This document shows positions 45,065 to 54,512 of a DNA stretch of 64,000 nt, one piece after another; within the stretch, counting starts at the first letter, position 1; each line of letters opens with the position of its first letter. A program made the position numbers and the translations under genes. Source of the DNA: Magnetospirillum sp. UT-4. GTDB taxonomy: Bacteria > Pseudomonadota > Alphaproteobacteria > Rhodospirillales > Magnetospirillaceae. The DNA lies in the NCBI RefSeq assembly GCF_902729435.1, contig NZ_CACVCG010000013.1, forward strand, positions 62,001 through 126,000, written 5' to 3'. The notes under the pieces were generated by a model. The model did no database searches. It saw nothing but the letters and a program-made list of their open reading frames with translations, and was not told the origin of the DNA.

Positions 45065-46498
45065 ATGCCCCGCAAGATGCTGCAGTTCACCCATCTGCAC
45101 CAAAGTCAGCCCGACAAGCGGTCCGCCCCCGAGCGGGGCGCCGACTTCGCCGAGATCAGCCTGCCCTTCGCCGCCGAACAGGCCGGCGAGCAGGCCTCGC
45201 GCTGCGAACAGTGCGGCATTCCGTTCTGCCAGATCCACTGCCCGCTGGCCAACAACATCCCCGACTGGCTGATGCTGGTGGCCCAGGGCCGGATGGAGGA
45301 GGCCTATGCCGTCTCGTCGGCGACCAACACCTTCCCCGAGATCTGCGGCCGCATCTGTCCGCAGGATAGGCTGTGCGAGGGTTCCTGCGTGCTCGAGCAG
45401 TCGAAGCACGGCACCGTCACCATCGGCGCGGTCGAAAAGCACATCACCGAGCACGCCTTCGCCCAGGGGTGGGTGAAGCCGCCCAGGCCGGGGCGCGAGC
45501 TGGCCGCCTCGGTGGGCATTGTCGGCGGCGGCCCGGGCGGCCTGGCGGCGGCCGAGGCGCTGCGGCGCAAGGGCTACCAGGTCACCGTCTACGACCGCCA
45601 CGACCGCATGGGCGGCCTGATGATCTACGGCATTCCAGGCTTCAAGCTGGACAAGGCGGTGGTCGAGCGCCGCACCCGCCTGCTGGCCGAGGGCGGCATC
45701 AAACTGGTCCCGTCGGTGACGATCGGCCGCGACCTCACCCTGGCCGAGCTGCGCGCCCGCCACGATTCGGTGCTGCTGGCCACCGGCGTCTACAAGGGCC
45801 GGGCGCTGGACTGCCCCGGCGCGGCGCTGCCCGGCGTGGTGCCGGCGCTGGACTACCTGATCGTCTCGAACCGGGTCGGGCTGGGCGATGCGGTGCCGGC
45901 CTTCGACGACGGCAGCCTGAACGCCGCCGGCAAGGCCGTGGTGGTGATCGGCGGCGGCGACACCGCCATGGATTGCGTCCGCACCGCCATCCGCCAGGGC
46001 GCGACGTCGGTGAAGTGCCTCTATCGCCGCGACCGCGCCAACATGCCCGGCTCGCAGCGCGAGGTCGCCCATGCCGAGGAGGAAGACGTCGCGTTCGTCT
46101 GGATGGCGGCGCCGCTGGAGCTGACCGGCACCGGCCGGGTCGAGGGGGTGCGCGCCGTCCGCATGCATCTGGGCGTCCCCGACGCGACCGGCCGCCAGGC
46201 GCCGGTGCCCATCGAGGGCTCGGAGTTCGAGCTGGGCGCCGACATGGTGATCGCCGCCCTGGGCTTCGACCCCGAGGACATGCCGGCCCTGTTCGGCGAA
46301 CCCGGCCTGGCGGTCAGCCGCTGGGGCACCATCGAGGCCGATCCCGTCAGCTGCATGACCAGCCTGGACGGCGTGTTCGCCGCCGGAGACATCGTCCGCG
46401 GCGCCTCGCTGGTGGTATGGGCGATCAAGGACGGCCGCGACGCCGCCGAGGCGATGGACCGCTACATGCAGGGGAAGGCCCGGCAGGCGGCGGAGTAG
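45065..46498 (+). CDS. gltD: Glutamate synthase (NADPH) small subunit
   Basis: A 477-residue flavoprotein from ATG 45065 (AAAGG upstream). It passes electrons from NADPH to the large subunit. Cysteines C47, C50, C55, C59 (CEQCGIPFCQIHC) and C94, C98, C104, C108 hold low-potential 4Fe-4S clusters. FAD site: GIVGGGPGGLAAAE; NADPH site: VVIGGGDTAMDCV; final FAD element: GVFAAGDIVRGASLVVWAI. The usual enterobacterial order is gltB then gltD; here gltD is first, 151 bases from gltB, with a long inverted repeat between. Confidence 0.97.
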   Translation: MPRKMLQFTHLHQSQPDKRSAPERGADFAEISLPFAAEQAGEQASRCEQCGIPFCQIHCPLANNIPDWLMLVAQGRMEEAYAVSSATNTFPEICGRICPQDRLCEGSCVLEQSKHGTVTIGAVEKHITEHAFAQGWVKPPRPGRELAASVGIVGGGPGGLAAAEALRRKGYQVTVYDRHDRMGGLMIYGIPGFKLDKAVVERRTRLLAEGGIKLVPSVTIGRDLTLAELRARHDSVLLATGVYKGRALDCPGAALPGVVPALDYLIVSNRVGLGDAVPAFDDGSLNAAGKAVVVIGGGDTAMDCVRTAIRQGATSVKCLYRRDRANMPGSQREVAHAEEEDVAFVWMAAPLELTGTGRVEGVRAVRMHLGVPDATGRQAPVPIEGSEFELGADMVIAALGFDPEDMPALFGEPGLAVSRWGTIEADPVSCMTSLDGVFAAGDIVRGASLVVWAIKDGRDAAEAMDRYMQGKARQAAE

Positions 46499-46514
46499 AC
46501 GGATAGGGTTGATT

Positions 46515-46608
46515 AACCACAGAGACACAGAGACACAGAGAAGGCACAGAGAAAAAACCATTTTTTAGTTCCTCTGTGACTTCTCTGTGTCTCTGTGTCT
46601 CTGTGTTT
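46515..46608. repeat. Long inverted repeat of CACAGAGA units between gltD and gltB
   Basis: The left arm (46515-46552) is built of AGAGACAC units and the right arm (46570-46608) of the complement (GTCTCTGTGT), with an A/T-rich centre around AAAAAACCATTTTTT. The arms pair over about 35 bases. This CACAGAGACACAGAG element is a dispersed repeat I know from many environmental genomes; its origin is unclear. In RNA it would form a very stable hairpin between the two cistrons. Confidence 0.85.
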
Positions 46609-46649
46609 ATCTCCCGCCTGGGACGGGACATTGCGTGGTGGAGAGCACG

Positions 46650-49600
46650 ATGAGCGAGACTTTCGTCGCCGAATACCTGGCCAACGAGCGCCTGCTGAAC
46701 CAAGCCGGCATCGACACCGCCCCCCATGACGCCTGCGGCGTCGGCATGGTCGCGGCCCTCGACGGCAAGCCCAGGCGCGACGTGGTGGTGGCCGGCATCG
46801 AGGCGCTCAGGGTGCTGTTCCATCGCGGCGCGGTGGATGCCGACGGCAAGACCGGCGACGGCGCCGGCATCCACGTCGAGATCCCGCAGGACTTCATCAA
46901 GGACCACATCCGCCATTCCGGCCACGAGCCGGGGCCGGGGCGGATCGCCATCGGCATGGTGTTCCTGCCCAAGACCGATCTGGGGGCGCAGGAGCGCTGC
47001 CGCTGCATCGTCGAGACCGAGATCCTGAACTTCGGCTACGCCATCTATGGCTGGCGGCAGGTGCCGGTGGACGTCTCGGTGATCGGCGAGAAGGCCAACG
47101 CCACCCGCCCCGAGATCGAGCAGATCATCGTCGCCAACACCCTGGGCCGGCCCGAGGAGCGGTTCGAGACCGACCTGTTCATCCTGCGCCGCCGCATCGA
47201 GAAGGCGGTGCTGGCCGAGACCATCACCGACTTCTACATCTGCTCGCTGTCCTGCCGCTCGGTGATCTACAAGGGCATGTTCCTGGCCGAGCAGCTGACC
47301 AGCTTCTATCCCGACCTGCTGGACGAGCGCTTCGTGTCGCGCTTCGCCATCTACCACCAGCGCTATTCCACCAACACCTTCCCCACCTGGCGTCTGGCCC
47401 AGCCCTTCCGCATGCTCGCCCATAACGGCGAGATCAACACCCTGGCCGGCAACCTCAACTGGATGAAGGCGCACGAGCCGCGCATGGGCCACGAGGCGTT
47501 CGGCGACTTCATGGAGGACGTCAAGCCGGTGGTGCAGTCGGGCGGCTCGGACTCGGCGGCGCTGGACAACGTCTTCGAGGTGATGGTCCGCGCCGGCCGC
47601 CCGGCGCCGCTGGTCAAGCAGATGCTGGTCCCCGAAAGCGTCGGCTCCAACGCCCTGATGCCCGAGGCCCACCGCGCCTTCTTCGGCTATTGCAACGCGG
47701 TGATCGAGCCGTGGGACGGCCCCGCCGCCTTGTGCGCCACCGACGGCCGCTGGGTGGTGGCCGGCATGGACCGCAACGGCCTCAGGCCCATGCGCGTCAC
47801 CATCACCAAGGGCGGGCTGCTGATCGTCGGGTCCGAGACCGGCATGGTCAAGGTGGCCGATGCCGAGGTGGTGGAGAAGAGCCGGGTCGGACCCGGCCAG
47901 GCCATCGCCGTCGACATGGAATCGGGCCGCCTGTACCGCGATGGCGAGCTCAAGGACCTGCTGGCGGCGCGCAAGCCCTATGGCGCCTGGACCGGGCGCA
48001 TCACCGAGCTGGACAGCCTGGTCAAGACCGGCGCCCCCGAGCCGGCCGAGCTGTCGGCCGAGGAGCTGCGGCGGCGCCAGCTGGCCTGCGGCCTCACCAT
48101 GGAGGACATGGAGCTGATCCTGCACCCCATGGTCGAGGAGGCCAAGGAGGCCATCGGCTCCATGGGCGACGACGCGCCGCTGGCGGTGCTGTCCGAGGGC
48201 TATCGCGGCCTGCACCACTTCTTCAAGCAGAACTTCAGCCAGGTCACCAACCCGCCCATCGATTCACTGCGCGAATCCCGGGTGATGTCCTTGCGCACCC
48301 GGTTGGGCAATCTGGGCAACATCCTGGACGAGCACGAAAGCCAGTGCGACGTGCTGGCCCTCGATTCGCCGGTGCTCTCCACCGCCGAGTTCGAGGCCAT
48401 GCGCCGTTCCATGGGCGCGGCGGCGGCCGAGATCGACTGCACCTTCGATCCCTCCGGCGGCGAGCACGCGCTGAAGGACGCCCTCGCCCGCATCCGCCGC
48501 GAGGCGGAGGAGGCGGTGCGGGCGGGCTGCACCCACCTGATCCTGTCCGACAAGGCCATGGATGCGTGCCGCGCCGCGGTGCCGATGATCCTGGCCGCCG
48601 GCGGCGTCCATTCCCATCTGGTGCGCGAACGGCTGCGCACCTGGACCAGCCTCAACGTCCGCTCGGCCGAGGCCCTGGACGTCCACTACGTCGCCGTGCT
48701 GATCGGCGTCGGCGCCACCACCGTCAACGCCTATCTGGCGCAGGAGGCCATCGCCGACCGCTGGCGCCGCGGCCTGTTCCCCGGCATGACGCTGGAGGAG
48801 TGCATCCGCCACTACAAGAAGGCCCTCGACCAGGGCCTGCTGAAGATCATGTCCAAGATGGGCATCTCGGTCATCTCCAGCTATCGCGGCGGCTGCAACT
48901 TCGAGGCGGTGGGCCTGTCGCGCTCGCTGGTGGCCGAATTCTTCCCCGGCATGACCAGCCGCATCTCGGGCATCGGCCTGAACGGCATCGAGAAGAAGAC
49001 CGTCGCCCAGCACGCCGCCGGCTTCGCCGTCGCCACCCCCGCCTTGCCGGTCGGCGGCTTCTACCGCTTCCGCCAGGGGGCCGAGGCGCACGCCTTCGAG
49101 GGCACCCTGATCCACACCCTGCAAAGCGCGGTGGCCAACGATTCCTACGCCACCTACCGGCGCTATTCGGACGGCGTGCGCAAGCTGGCGCCCATCACCA
49201 TCCGCGATCTGCTGGACTTTCGCCCCCTCGCCCAGCCGGTCAGTGTCGACGAGGTGGAAAGCATCACCGAGATCCGCAAGCGCTTCCTCACCCCCGGCAT
49301 GAGCCTGGGGGCGCTGTCGCCGGAGGCCCACGGCACCCTCAACATCGCCATGAACCGCATCGGCGCCAAGAGCGTGTCGGGCGAGGGCGGCGAGGACCGC
49401 GAGCGCTACCGGCCGCGGCCCAACGGCGACAACGCCAATTCGGCGGTCAAGCAGATCGCCTCGGGCCGCTTCGGCGTCACCGCCGAGTACCTCACCATGT
49501 GCCGCGAGATCGAGATCAAGGTGGCCCAGGGCGCCAAGCCCGGCGAGGGCGGCCAGCTGCCCGGCTTCAAGGTGACGGTGGAGATCGCCAAGCTGCGCCA

Positions 49601-51167
49601 CGCCACCCCCGGCGTCATGCTGATCAGCCCGCCGCCGCACCACGACATCTATTCCATCGAGGATCTGGCCCAGCTGATCTACGACCTCAAGCAGATCAAC
49701 CCCGTCGCGCGGGTGACGGTCAAGCTGGTGTCGCGCTCCGGCATCGGCACCATCGCCGCCGGGGTGGCCAAGGCCAAGGCCGACACCATCCTGATCTCGG
49801 GCAATGTGGGCGGCACCGGCGCCTCGCCGCAGACCTCCATCAAGTTCGCCGGCCTGCCGTGGGAGCTGGGCCTGTCGGAAGCGCACCAGGTGCTGACCCT
49901 GAACCGTCTGCGCCACCGGGTGAGGCTCCGGACCGACGGCGGCCTCAAGACCGGGCGCGACATCGTCATCGCCGCCATGCTGGGGGCCGAGGAATTCGGC
50001 ATCGGCACCACCAGCCTGATCGCCATGGGCTGCATCATGGTGCGCCAGTGCCATTCCAACACCTGCCCGGTGGGGGTGTGCACCCAGGACCCGGCCCTGC
50101 GCGCCAGGTTCACCGGCAGCCCCTACAAGGTGGTCAACCTGTTCAGCTTCATCGCCGAGGAGGTGCGGGAAATCCTCGCCTCGCTGGGGGTGCGTTCGCT
50201 GGCCGAGGTGATCGGGCGGACCGACATGCTGAAGCAGGTCAGCCGCGGCGCCGAGCATCTCGACGACCTCGACCTCAATCCGCTGCTGGCCCAGGCCGAT
50301 GCCGGCGGACACGCCCGCTACTGCACCCAGGACGAGCGCAACGAGGTGCCCGACACCCTGGACGCCCGCATCATCCAGGACGCCCGGCCGCTGCTGGAGG
50401 AGGGCGAGAAGATGCAGCTGGCCTACAACGTCCGCAACGTCGAGCGGGCCATCGGCACCAGGCTGTCGCACCACATCACCAAAAAGTACGGCATGGAGGG
50501 GCTGCAGCCCGGCCATGTGGTGGTGCGCCTGCGCGGTTCTGCCGGCCAGTCGCTGGGCGCCTTCGCGGTGCAGGGCCTGACCCTGGAAGTGTTCGGCGAC
50601 GCCAACGATTACGTCGGCAAGGGGCTGTCGGGCGGCACCATCGTGGTCCGCCCGCCGGTCTCCAGCCCGCTGAAGTCCAACGAGAACACCATCATCGGCA
50701 ACACCGTGCTGTACGGCGCCACCGCCGGCCGGCTGTTCGCCGCCGGCCAGGCGGGCGAGCGCTTCGCCGTGCGCAATTCCGGCGCGACGGCGGTGATCGA
50801 GGGCTGCGGCTCCAACGGCTGCGAGTACATGACCGGCGGCACCGCGGTCATCCTGGGCGCCGTGGGGGCCAACTTCGCCGCCGGCATGACCGGCGGCATG
50901 GCCTTCGTCTACGATGCCGACGGCACCCTGCCGCTGATGGTCAATGGGGAAAGCGTGGTGTGGCAGCGCCTGGACAGCGACCATTGGGAAGAGGTGCTGC
51001 GAGAGCTGATCCGCGACCACGTCGCCGCCACCCAGTCGCCGTGGGCGCAGTCGCTGCTGGCCGACTGGTCCCGCGAATCGCCGCGCTTCTGGCAGGTGGT
51101 GCCGAAGGAGATGCTGAGCCGCCTCGCCCATCCCCTGACCCGGGCCGCCGCCCGCGCGGCGGAATAG
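46650..51167 (+). CDS. gltB: Glutamate synthase (NADPH) large subunit
   Basis: A 1505-residue protein, full family length. It makes two glutamates from glutamine and 2-oxoglutarate. The N-terminal Ntn amidotransferase would use C29 (HDACGVGMVAAL) after removal of 28 residues, then RRIEKAV, QRYSTNTFP and HNGEINTL. The central FMN barrel has SGEGGED, GAKPGEGGQLP and GNVGGTGASP; the 3Fe-4S ligands lie in CIMVRQCHSNTCPVGVC; the C-terminal GXGXG beta-helix follows. ATG 46650 with GGAG upstream is preferred; an upstream in-frame start at 46587 lies in the repeat. Confidence 0.97.
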   Translation: MSETFVAEYLANERLLNQAGIDTAPHDACGVGMVAALDGKPRRDVVVAGIEALRVLFHRGAVDADGKTGDGAGIHVEIPQDFIKDHIRHSGHEPGPGRIAIGMVFLPKTDLGAQERCRCIVETEILNFGYAIYGWRQVPVDVSVIGEKANATRPEIEQIIVANTLGRPEERFETDLFILRRRIEKAVLAETITDFYICSLSCRSVIYKGMFLAEQLTSFYPDLLDERFVSRFAIYHQRYSTNTFPTWRLAQPFRMLAHNGEINTLAGNLNWMKAHEPRMGHEAFGDFMEDVKPVVQSGGSDSAALDNVFEVMVRAGRPAPLVKQMLVPESVGSNALMPEAHRAFFGYCNAVIEPWDGPAALCATDGRWVVAGMDRNGLRPMRVTITKGGLLIVGSETGMVKVADAEVVEKSRVGPGQAIAVDMESGRLYRDGELKDLLAARKPYGAWTGRITELDSLVKTGAPEPAELSAEELRRRQLACGLTMEDMELILHPMVEEAKEAIGSMGDDAPLAVLSEGYRGLHHFFKQNFSQVTNPPIDSLRESRVMSLRTRLGNLGNILDEHESQCDVLALDSPVLSTAEFEAMRRSMGAAAAEIDCTFDPSGGEHALKDALARIRREAEEAVRAGCTHLILSDKAMDACRAAVPMILAAGGVHSHLVRERLRTWTSLNVRSAEALDVHYVAVLIGVGATTVNAYLAQEAIADRWRRGLFPGMTLEECIRHYKKALDQGLLKIMSKMGISVISSYRGGCNFEAVGLSRSLVAEFFPGMTSRISGIGLNGIEKKTVAQHAAGFAVATPALPVGGFYRFRQGAEAHAFEGTLIHTLQSAVANDSYATYRRYSDGVRKLAPITIRDLLDFRPLAQPVSVDEVESITEIRKRFLTPGMSLGALSPEAHGTLNIAMNRIGAKSVSGEGGEDRERYRPRPNGDNANSAVKQIASGRFGVTAEYLTMCREIEIKVAQGAKPGEGGQLPGFKVTVEIAKLRHATPGVMLISPPPHHDIYSIEDLAQLIYDLKQINPVARVTVKLVSRSGIGTIAAGVAKAKADTILISGNVGGTGASPQTSIKFAGLPWELGLSEAHQVLTLNRLRHRVRLRTDGGLKTGRDIVIAAMLGAEEFGIGTTSLIAMGCIMVRQCHSNTCPVGVCTQDPALRARFTGSPYKVVNLFSFIAEEVREILASLGVRSLAEVIGRTDMLKQVSRGAEHLDDLDLNPLLAQADAGGHARYCTQDERNEVPDTLDARIIQDARPLLEEGEKMQLAYNVRNVERAIGTRLSHHITKKYGMEGLQPGHVVVRLRGSAGQSLGAFAVQGLTLEVFGDANDYVGKGLSGGTIVVRPPVSSPLKSNENTIIGNTVLYGATAGRLFAAGQAGERFAVRNSGATAVIEGCGSNGCEYMTGGTAVILGAVGANFAAGMTGGMAFVYDADGTLPLMVNGESVVWQRLDSDHWEEVLRELIRDHVAATQSPWAQSLLADWSRESPRFWQVVPKEMLSRLAHPLTRAAARAAE

Positions 51168-51171
51168 GCCG

Positions 51172-52389
51172 GTGCGCCGCCCGGTCTGGCTGTCGCCGGC
51201 CGTCCTCGTCATCTTCGCCGCCGGGGCGACGATGATGAGCGTCTCCATGGGCTCGCGCCAGGCCCAGGGGCTGCTGATGGGGCCGCTGTCGGACGAACGC
51301 GGCTGGCCGCTGGCCACCTTCTCGCTGGCGGTGGCCCTGCACAACCTGCTGTGGGGCGCCTTCCAGCCCTTCACCGGGGCCGCCGCCGACCGCTTCGGCG
51401 CCGCCCGGGTGGCGGCCGTGGGCGCGGTCTGCTTCGCCGCCGGCATGGCCCTGGTGGCCACGGGCGGCACCTTCGGCACCATCCTCGGCCTCGGGCTGGT
51501 CTCGGGCTTCGGCCTGGCTGCCACCAGCTTCGCGGTGGTGCTGGGTCCGGTCGGCCGCGCGGTGGCGCCCGAGCATCGCACCATCGCCATGGGAATCGGC
51601 TCGGCGCTGGGCTCGCTGGGCATGATGGCGATGATCCCGGTGGCGCAGGGACTGATCGGCGCCCTGGGGCCGACCGGCGCGGTCTGGGTGATGGCCGGCT
51701 TCTCCCTCGCCACGCTGCCCATGGCGCTGCTGCTGGCCAAGGGCGAGCGCATGGCCGGTGCCGCCGCCGTCGCCGCCGGCCAGAGCATGGCCGAGGCGTT
51801 GCGCGAAGCCTGGGGGCACAAGGGTTTCCGCCTGCTCACCGCCGGCTTCTTCGTCTGCGGCTTCCAGGTCGCCTTCATCGGCGTCCACCTGCCCGGCTAT
51901 CTGGCGCTGTGCGGCATGAGCCAGGGGGCGGGCGCCACCGCGCTGTTCACCATCGGCATCTTCAACGTCGCCGGCACCGTCCTGATGGGCCGCGCCGCCC
52001 AGCGCTGGCGGCCGAAATTCGTCCTGTCCGCCCTCTATCTCGGGCGCGCGGTGGTGACGTTGCTGTTCGTGCTGGGACCGAAGACCGAGATCACGCTGCT
52101 GGCCTTCGCCGCCGCCATCGGCCTGATGTGGCTGTCCACCGTGCCGCCCACCACCGGCCTGATCGCCTGCGTCTTCGGCCCGCGCTACCTCGGCATGCTG
52201 TTCGGGGTGGTGTTCTTCTCGCACCAGGTCGGCGCCTTCCTGGGGGCCTGGCTGGGCGGGGTGATCTATGACGCGACATTGTCCTACGACGCCATGTGGA
52301 TGGTCACCATGGCCCTGGGCATCTTCGCCGCCCTGGTCCACCTGCCGATCCGCGACGAGTCCCTGCGGGTGCCGGCGGCGGCGGGGTGA
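51172..52389 (+). CDS. MFS transporter
   Basis: A 405-residue membrane protein with about twelve hydrophobic segments starting at GTG 51172, 4 bases after gltB. The layout with an early ERGWPLATFSLAVALHNLLWG and ADRFGAARV loop between helices 2 and 3 matches the MFS signature (D-R-x-G-R-R/K variant). Related members export or import organic anions such as formate/oxalate; substrate is unknown. The closeness to gltB suggests co-transcription, but the link may be accidental. Confidence 0.88.
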   Translation: MRRPVWLSPAVLVIFAAGATMMSVSMGSRQAQGLLMGPLSDERGWPLATFSLAVALHNLLWGAFQPFTGAAADRFGAARVAAVGAVCFAAGMALVATGGTFGTILGLGLVSGFGLAATSFAVVLGPVGRAVAPEHRTIAMGIGSALGSLGMMAMIPVAQGLIGALGPTGAVWVMAGFSLATLPMALLLAKGERMAGAAAVAAGQSMAEALREAWGHKGFRLLTAGFFVCGFQVAFIGVHLPGYLALCGMSQGAGATALFTIGIFNVAGTVLMGRAAQRWRPKFVLSALYLGRAVVTLLFVLGPKTEITLLAFAAAIGLMWLSTVPPTTGLIACVFGPRYLGMLFGVVFFSHQVGAFLGAWLGGVIYDATLSYDAMWMVTMALGIFAALVHLPIRDESLRVPAAAG

Positions 52390-52440
52390 GGGTTCGGTTC
52401 GTCGCCAATTCGCCGGACGTTCAGTCGGACGCCACCACCC

Positions 52441-52522
52441 GTCGTTCCCGCGCAGGCGGGAACCCAGGAGTCGCGGAGAGGGTGTCGGTGCACCCCTGGA
52501 TCCCCGCCTTCGCGGGGATGAC
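52441..52522. repeat. Dispersed palindromic repeat with two hairpins
   Basis: Two hairpins, TTCCCGCGCAGGCGGGAA (52445-52462) and TCCCCGCCTTCGCGGGGA (52501-52518), are nested in outer arms GTCGTTCCCGC and GCGGGGATGAC. This is a common intergenic repeat of proteobacteria. It separates the convergent MFS and M48 genes and may act as a bidirectional terminator. Confidence 0.8.
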
Positions 52523-52568
52523 GGGCACGGCAAGCGGCTTCCCCGCCATTCCGGGATGAGCCGAGGAT

Positions 52569-54035
52569 TTACACCACCAGCTTGATGCGCTGGCCCGGCT
52601 GCGGCTGCCGGCCCTCGTCGAGGCCGTTCAGCGCCCGCAGCGTCTCGGCCCGCCAGTCCGGCAGCGCCATGCGCTCGGCCAGGCGTTCCACCGTGTCGCC
52701 GGGGGCGGCCCGCACCACCTTGAGCCGCAACGGGCGGATGCCGGTGCGCTCGTCCTCGCCCAGGCGGCGGAAGCTGTAGGTGGTGCGCCGCAACGCCTCG
52801 CCCAGCCGGGCGGTGCGCCCGGGCGGGGTGACGAAGGTGAAGCGGTAGAGGCTGTCCTGGTCGAAGCGGATGGCCACCAGCCGGATATCGACCTGGCCCT
52901 GGCGGGTGCGGCCCTGGGTCGAGGCGGTGGCGGCGGCCATGCCGTTGATGTCGATCCGTTCGGCCCCCGACAGCCGGGCGCGCGGCATCCACACCCGGGT
53001 GAGGTAGCCCAGCATGTCGCTGCCGCTGCCCTTGGCGGCGGCGCCGTCGAAGACGATCAGCGCGCCGCTGCCGTCGCGCGCCGTCACCGCCCGGGTGCCG
53101 TTGGTCATGCGGAAGCCCTCCGGCACCTCGAAGCGGAAGCCGTCGGGATGCAGGAAGGCCTGCCGCCGCACCACCCCCTGCGCCGGGCTGTCGCCGTAGA
53201 TCATGCCGTCGATGCGGTCGAGCAGGGTGTCGGTGCCCAGCGCCCCCTGGGGCGGCGCCCCCAGCGCCTCGGCCATGGCCGCCTCGACGCGGTCGCGGGT
53301 GCGCGGGTGCGAGGCCATGAAGTCGAACTGGTCGATGCTGTCGGGCGAGCGGCCGGCCATCATGGCCTCCAGCCGCGCCTGGTCGCGCAGCTTGTCCAGC
53401 ATCGAGGCCATGGCATGGGCATCCCAGCCGGCCTTCGCCAGATAGCGGAAGCCGAGATGGTCGGCCTCCAGCTCCTGCTCGCGCGAGAAACTCTGCAGAT
53501 AGGCCGCCGCGCCCAGCTGGGCGAGGTCGGCCACCCCCGGGGTGCCGACCACCGCCCCCAGGATGCCGGCCAGCAGGCCGGTGGCCTGGGCCTGGCTGAC
53601 CCGCTGGGCGGTGTGGCGGCCCAGCACGTGGCCGATCTCGTGGCCGACCACCCCGGCCAGCTCGGCCTCGTTGGCGGTCAGCGCCATCAGCCCGCGGGTG
53701 ACGTAGATGTAGCCGCCGGGCAGCGCCATGGCGTTGACGACGGGGCTGTCCAGCACGGTGAAGCGGAACTCGGCCTCGGGGGTCTCGCACACCCGCACCA
53801 GCCGCTGGCCGAGGCCGGCGACATAGGCCTGCACCGCCGGGTCGTCGTAGGCGCCGCCGAATTCCCGGATGATCTGGGGATGGGTGTCGGCGCCGATCTT
53901 GCTCTCGTCATCGGCGGACAGCAGGTTGAATCCGGACCGGCCGGTGCCGGGGGCGACCTGGCAGCCGGTCAGGGCGGGCAGCAGGGCGCCGGCGGCGAGG
54001 CCGGCCATGGCTTGGCGTCGGGACAGGTTGATCAT
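52569..54035 (-). CDS. M48 family lipoprotein metalloprotease with LysM-like tail
   Basis: A 488-residue exported protein. SRRQAMAGLAAGALLP then LTGC forms a twin-arginine-like lipoprotein signal, with acyl-Cys at C25. The zinc site is HEIGH at 132-136, with the third ligand in EQELEADHLG. Other M48 features are NAMALPGGYIYVTRG and SHPRTRDRVEAA. The last about 60 residues (VVRAAPGDTVERLAERM) resemble a LysM-type wall-binding domain. It resembles BepA/YfgC-type envelope quality-control proteases. Role beyond that is inferred. Confidence 0.93.
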   Translation of the reverse strand: MINLSRRQAMAGLAAGALLPALTGCQVAPGTGRSGFNLLSADDESKIGADTHPQIIREFGGAYDDPAVQAYVAGLGQRLVRVCETPEAEFRFTVLDSPVVNAMALPGGYIYVTRGLMALTANEAELAGVVGHEIGHVLGRHTAQRVSQAQATGLLAGILGAVVGTPGVADLAQLGAAAYLQSFSREQELEADHLGFRYLAKAGWDAHAMASMLDKLRDQARLEAMMAGRSPDSIDQFDFMASHPRTRDRVEAAMAEALGAPPQGALGTDTLLDRIDGMIYGDSPAQGVVRRQAFLHPDGFRFEVPEGFRMTNGTRAVTARDGSGALIVFDGAAAKGSGSDMLGYLTRVWMPRARLSGAERIDINGMAAATASTQGRTRQGQVDIRLVAIRFDQDSLYRFTFVTPPGRTARLGEALRRTTYSFRRLGEDERTGIRPLRLKVVRAAPGDTVERLAERMALPDWRAETLRALNGLDEGRQPQPGQRIKLVV

Positions 54036-54175
54036 GGAGACGCATCCGCAGCGGTCAGATGCGCATCAGGATAAAACGACTCTCGGGCGAAACAAGGGCG
54101 AGATGGTAATCAGCCGCCATTGCGGCGGCGGCCAAGCGCGCGGACGCGCGCGCCCGGCGAGGGCGAAATCAAACG

Positions 54176-54210
54176 ATGCCAACCATCCTTTTCCAAAGGA
54201 CGGTTGGCAT
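54176..54210 (-). terminator. Hairpin at the 3' end of the small secreted-protein operon
   Basis: Arms ATGCCAACCATCC (54176-54188) and GGACGGTTGGCAT (54198-54210) pair with one mismatch around a 9-base loop. The right arm touches the TAA stop (54212-54210) of the minus-strand gene, so on that strand it is a terminator-like hairpin followed by a weak T-rich stretch. Confidence 0.55.
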
Positions 54211-54512
54211 TATTCCGGCCGCCCCATCAGCTGGTCGGGGGTGCGCAGCGACGGCGTCCGGTAGCCGCTTTGGGGGCGGGCGTTCTGGTCGCGCATGGTG
54301 CGGCGGGTGGAGTCCAGGGTGGCGCGGCCCTTGGCCGGGTCGTCGCGGCACTGCCGCTGGGCGGTGCCCAGGGCGCGCCGGTTGCTGGCGGTGTCGCCCG
54401 GTTTCCCCTGCATGGCCTGGCCCAGGCGGTTGGCTTCGGGCGTGCAGTCGGCGCCCGAAGCGGGCGCCGACGTCATCATCATCACGACGAAAAGCACGGC
54501 GACGGCAATCAC
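54210..54512 (-). CDS. Small secreted protein, unknown
   Basis: A 100-residue protein from GTG 54512, which overlaps the upstream stop as GTGA. The N-terminus VIAVAVLFVVMMMTSAPASGA is a signal peptide. The mature part has two cysteines (DCTPE, RQCRDD) and a basic, Gln/Arg-rich tail. No family recognised. It is the second gene of a two-gene operon of small exported proteins, ended by the hairpin at 54176. Confidence 0.7.
   Translation of the reverse strand: MIAVAVLFVVMMMTSAPASGADCTPEANRLGQAMQGKPGDTASNRRALGTAQRQCRDDPAKGRATLDSTRRTMRDQNARPQSGYRTPSLRTPDQLMGRPE

Noticed and set aside
46515..46608. CRISPR-like short repeats (CACAGAGA units)
   Set aside because: Units are adjacent without spacers and form one inverted repeat; no cas genes nearby.
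47690..51235. Plus-strand open frame of 1181 codons in another frame of gltB
   Set aside because: gltB motifs are continuous in their own frame over the same span; this one has only Arg/Gly/Pro-rich sequence.
48264..51878. Minus-strand open frame of 1204 codons
   Set aside because: Antisense to gltB and the MFS gene, no recognisable domain, composition typical of a high-GC shadow.
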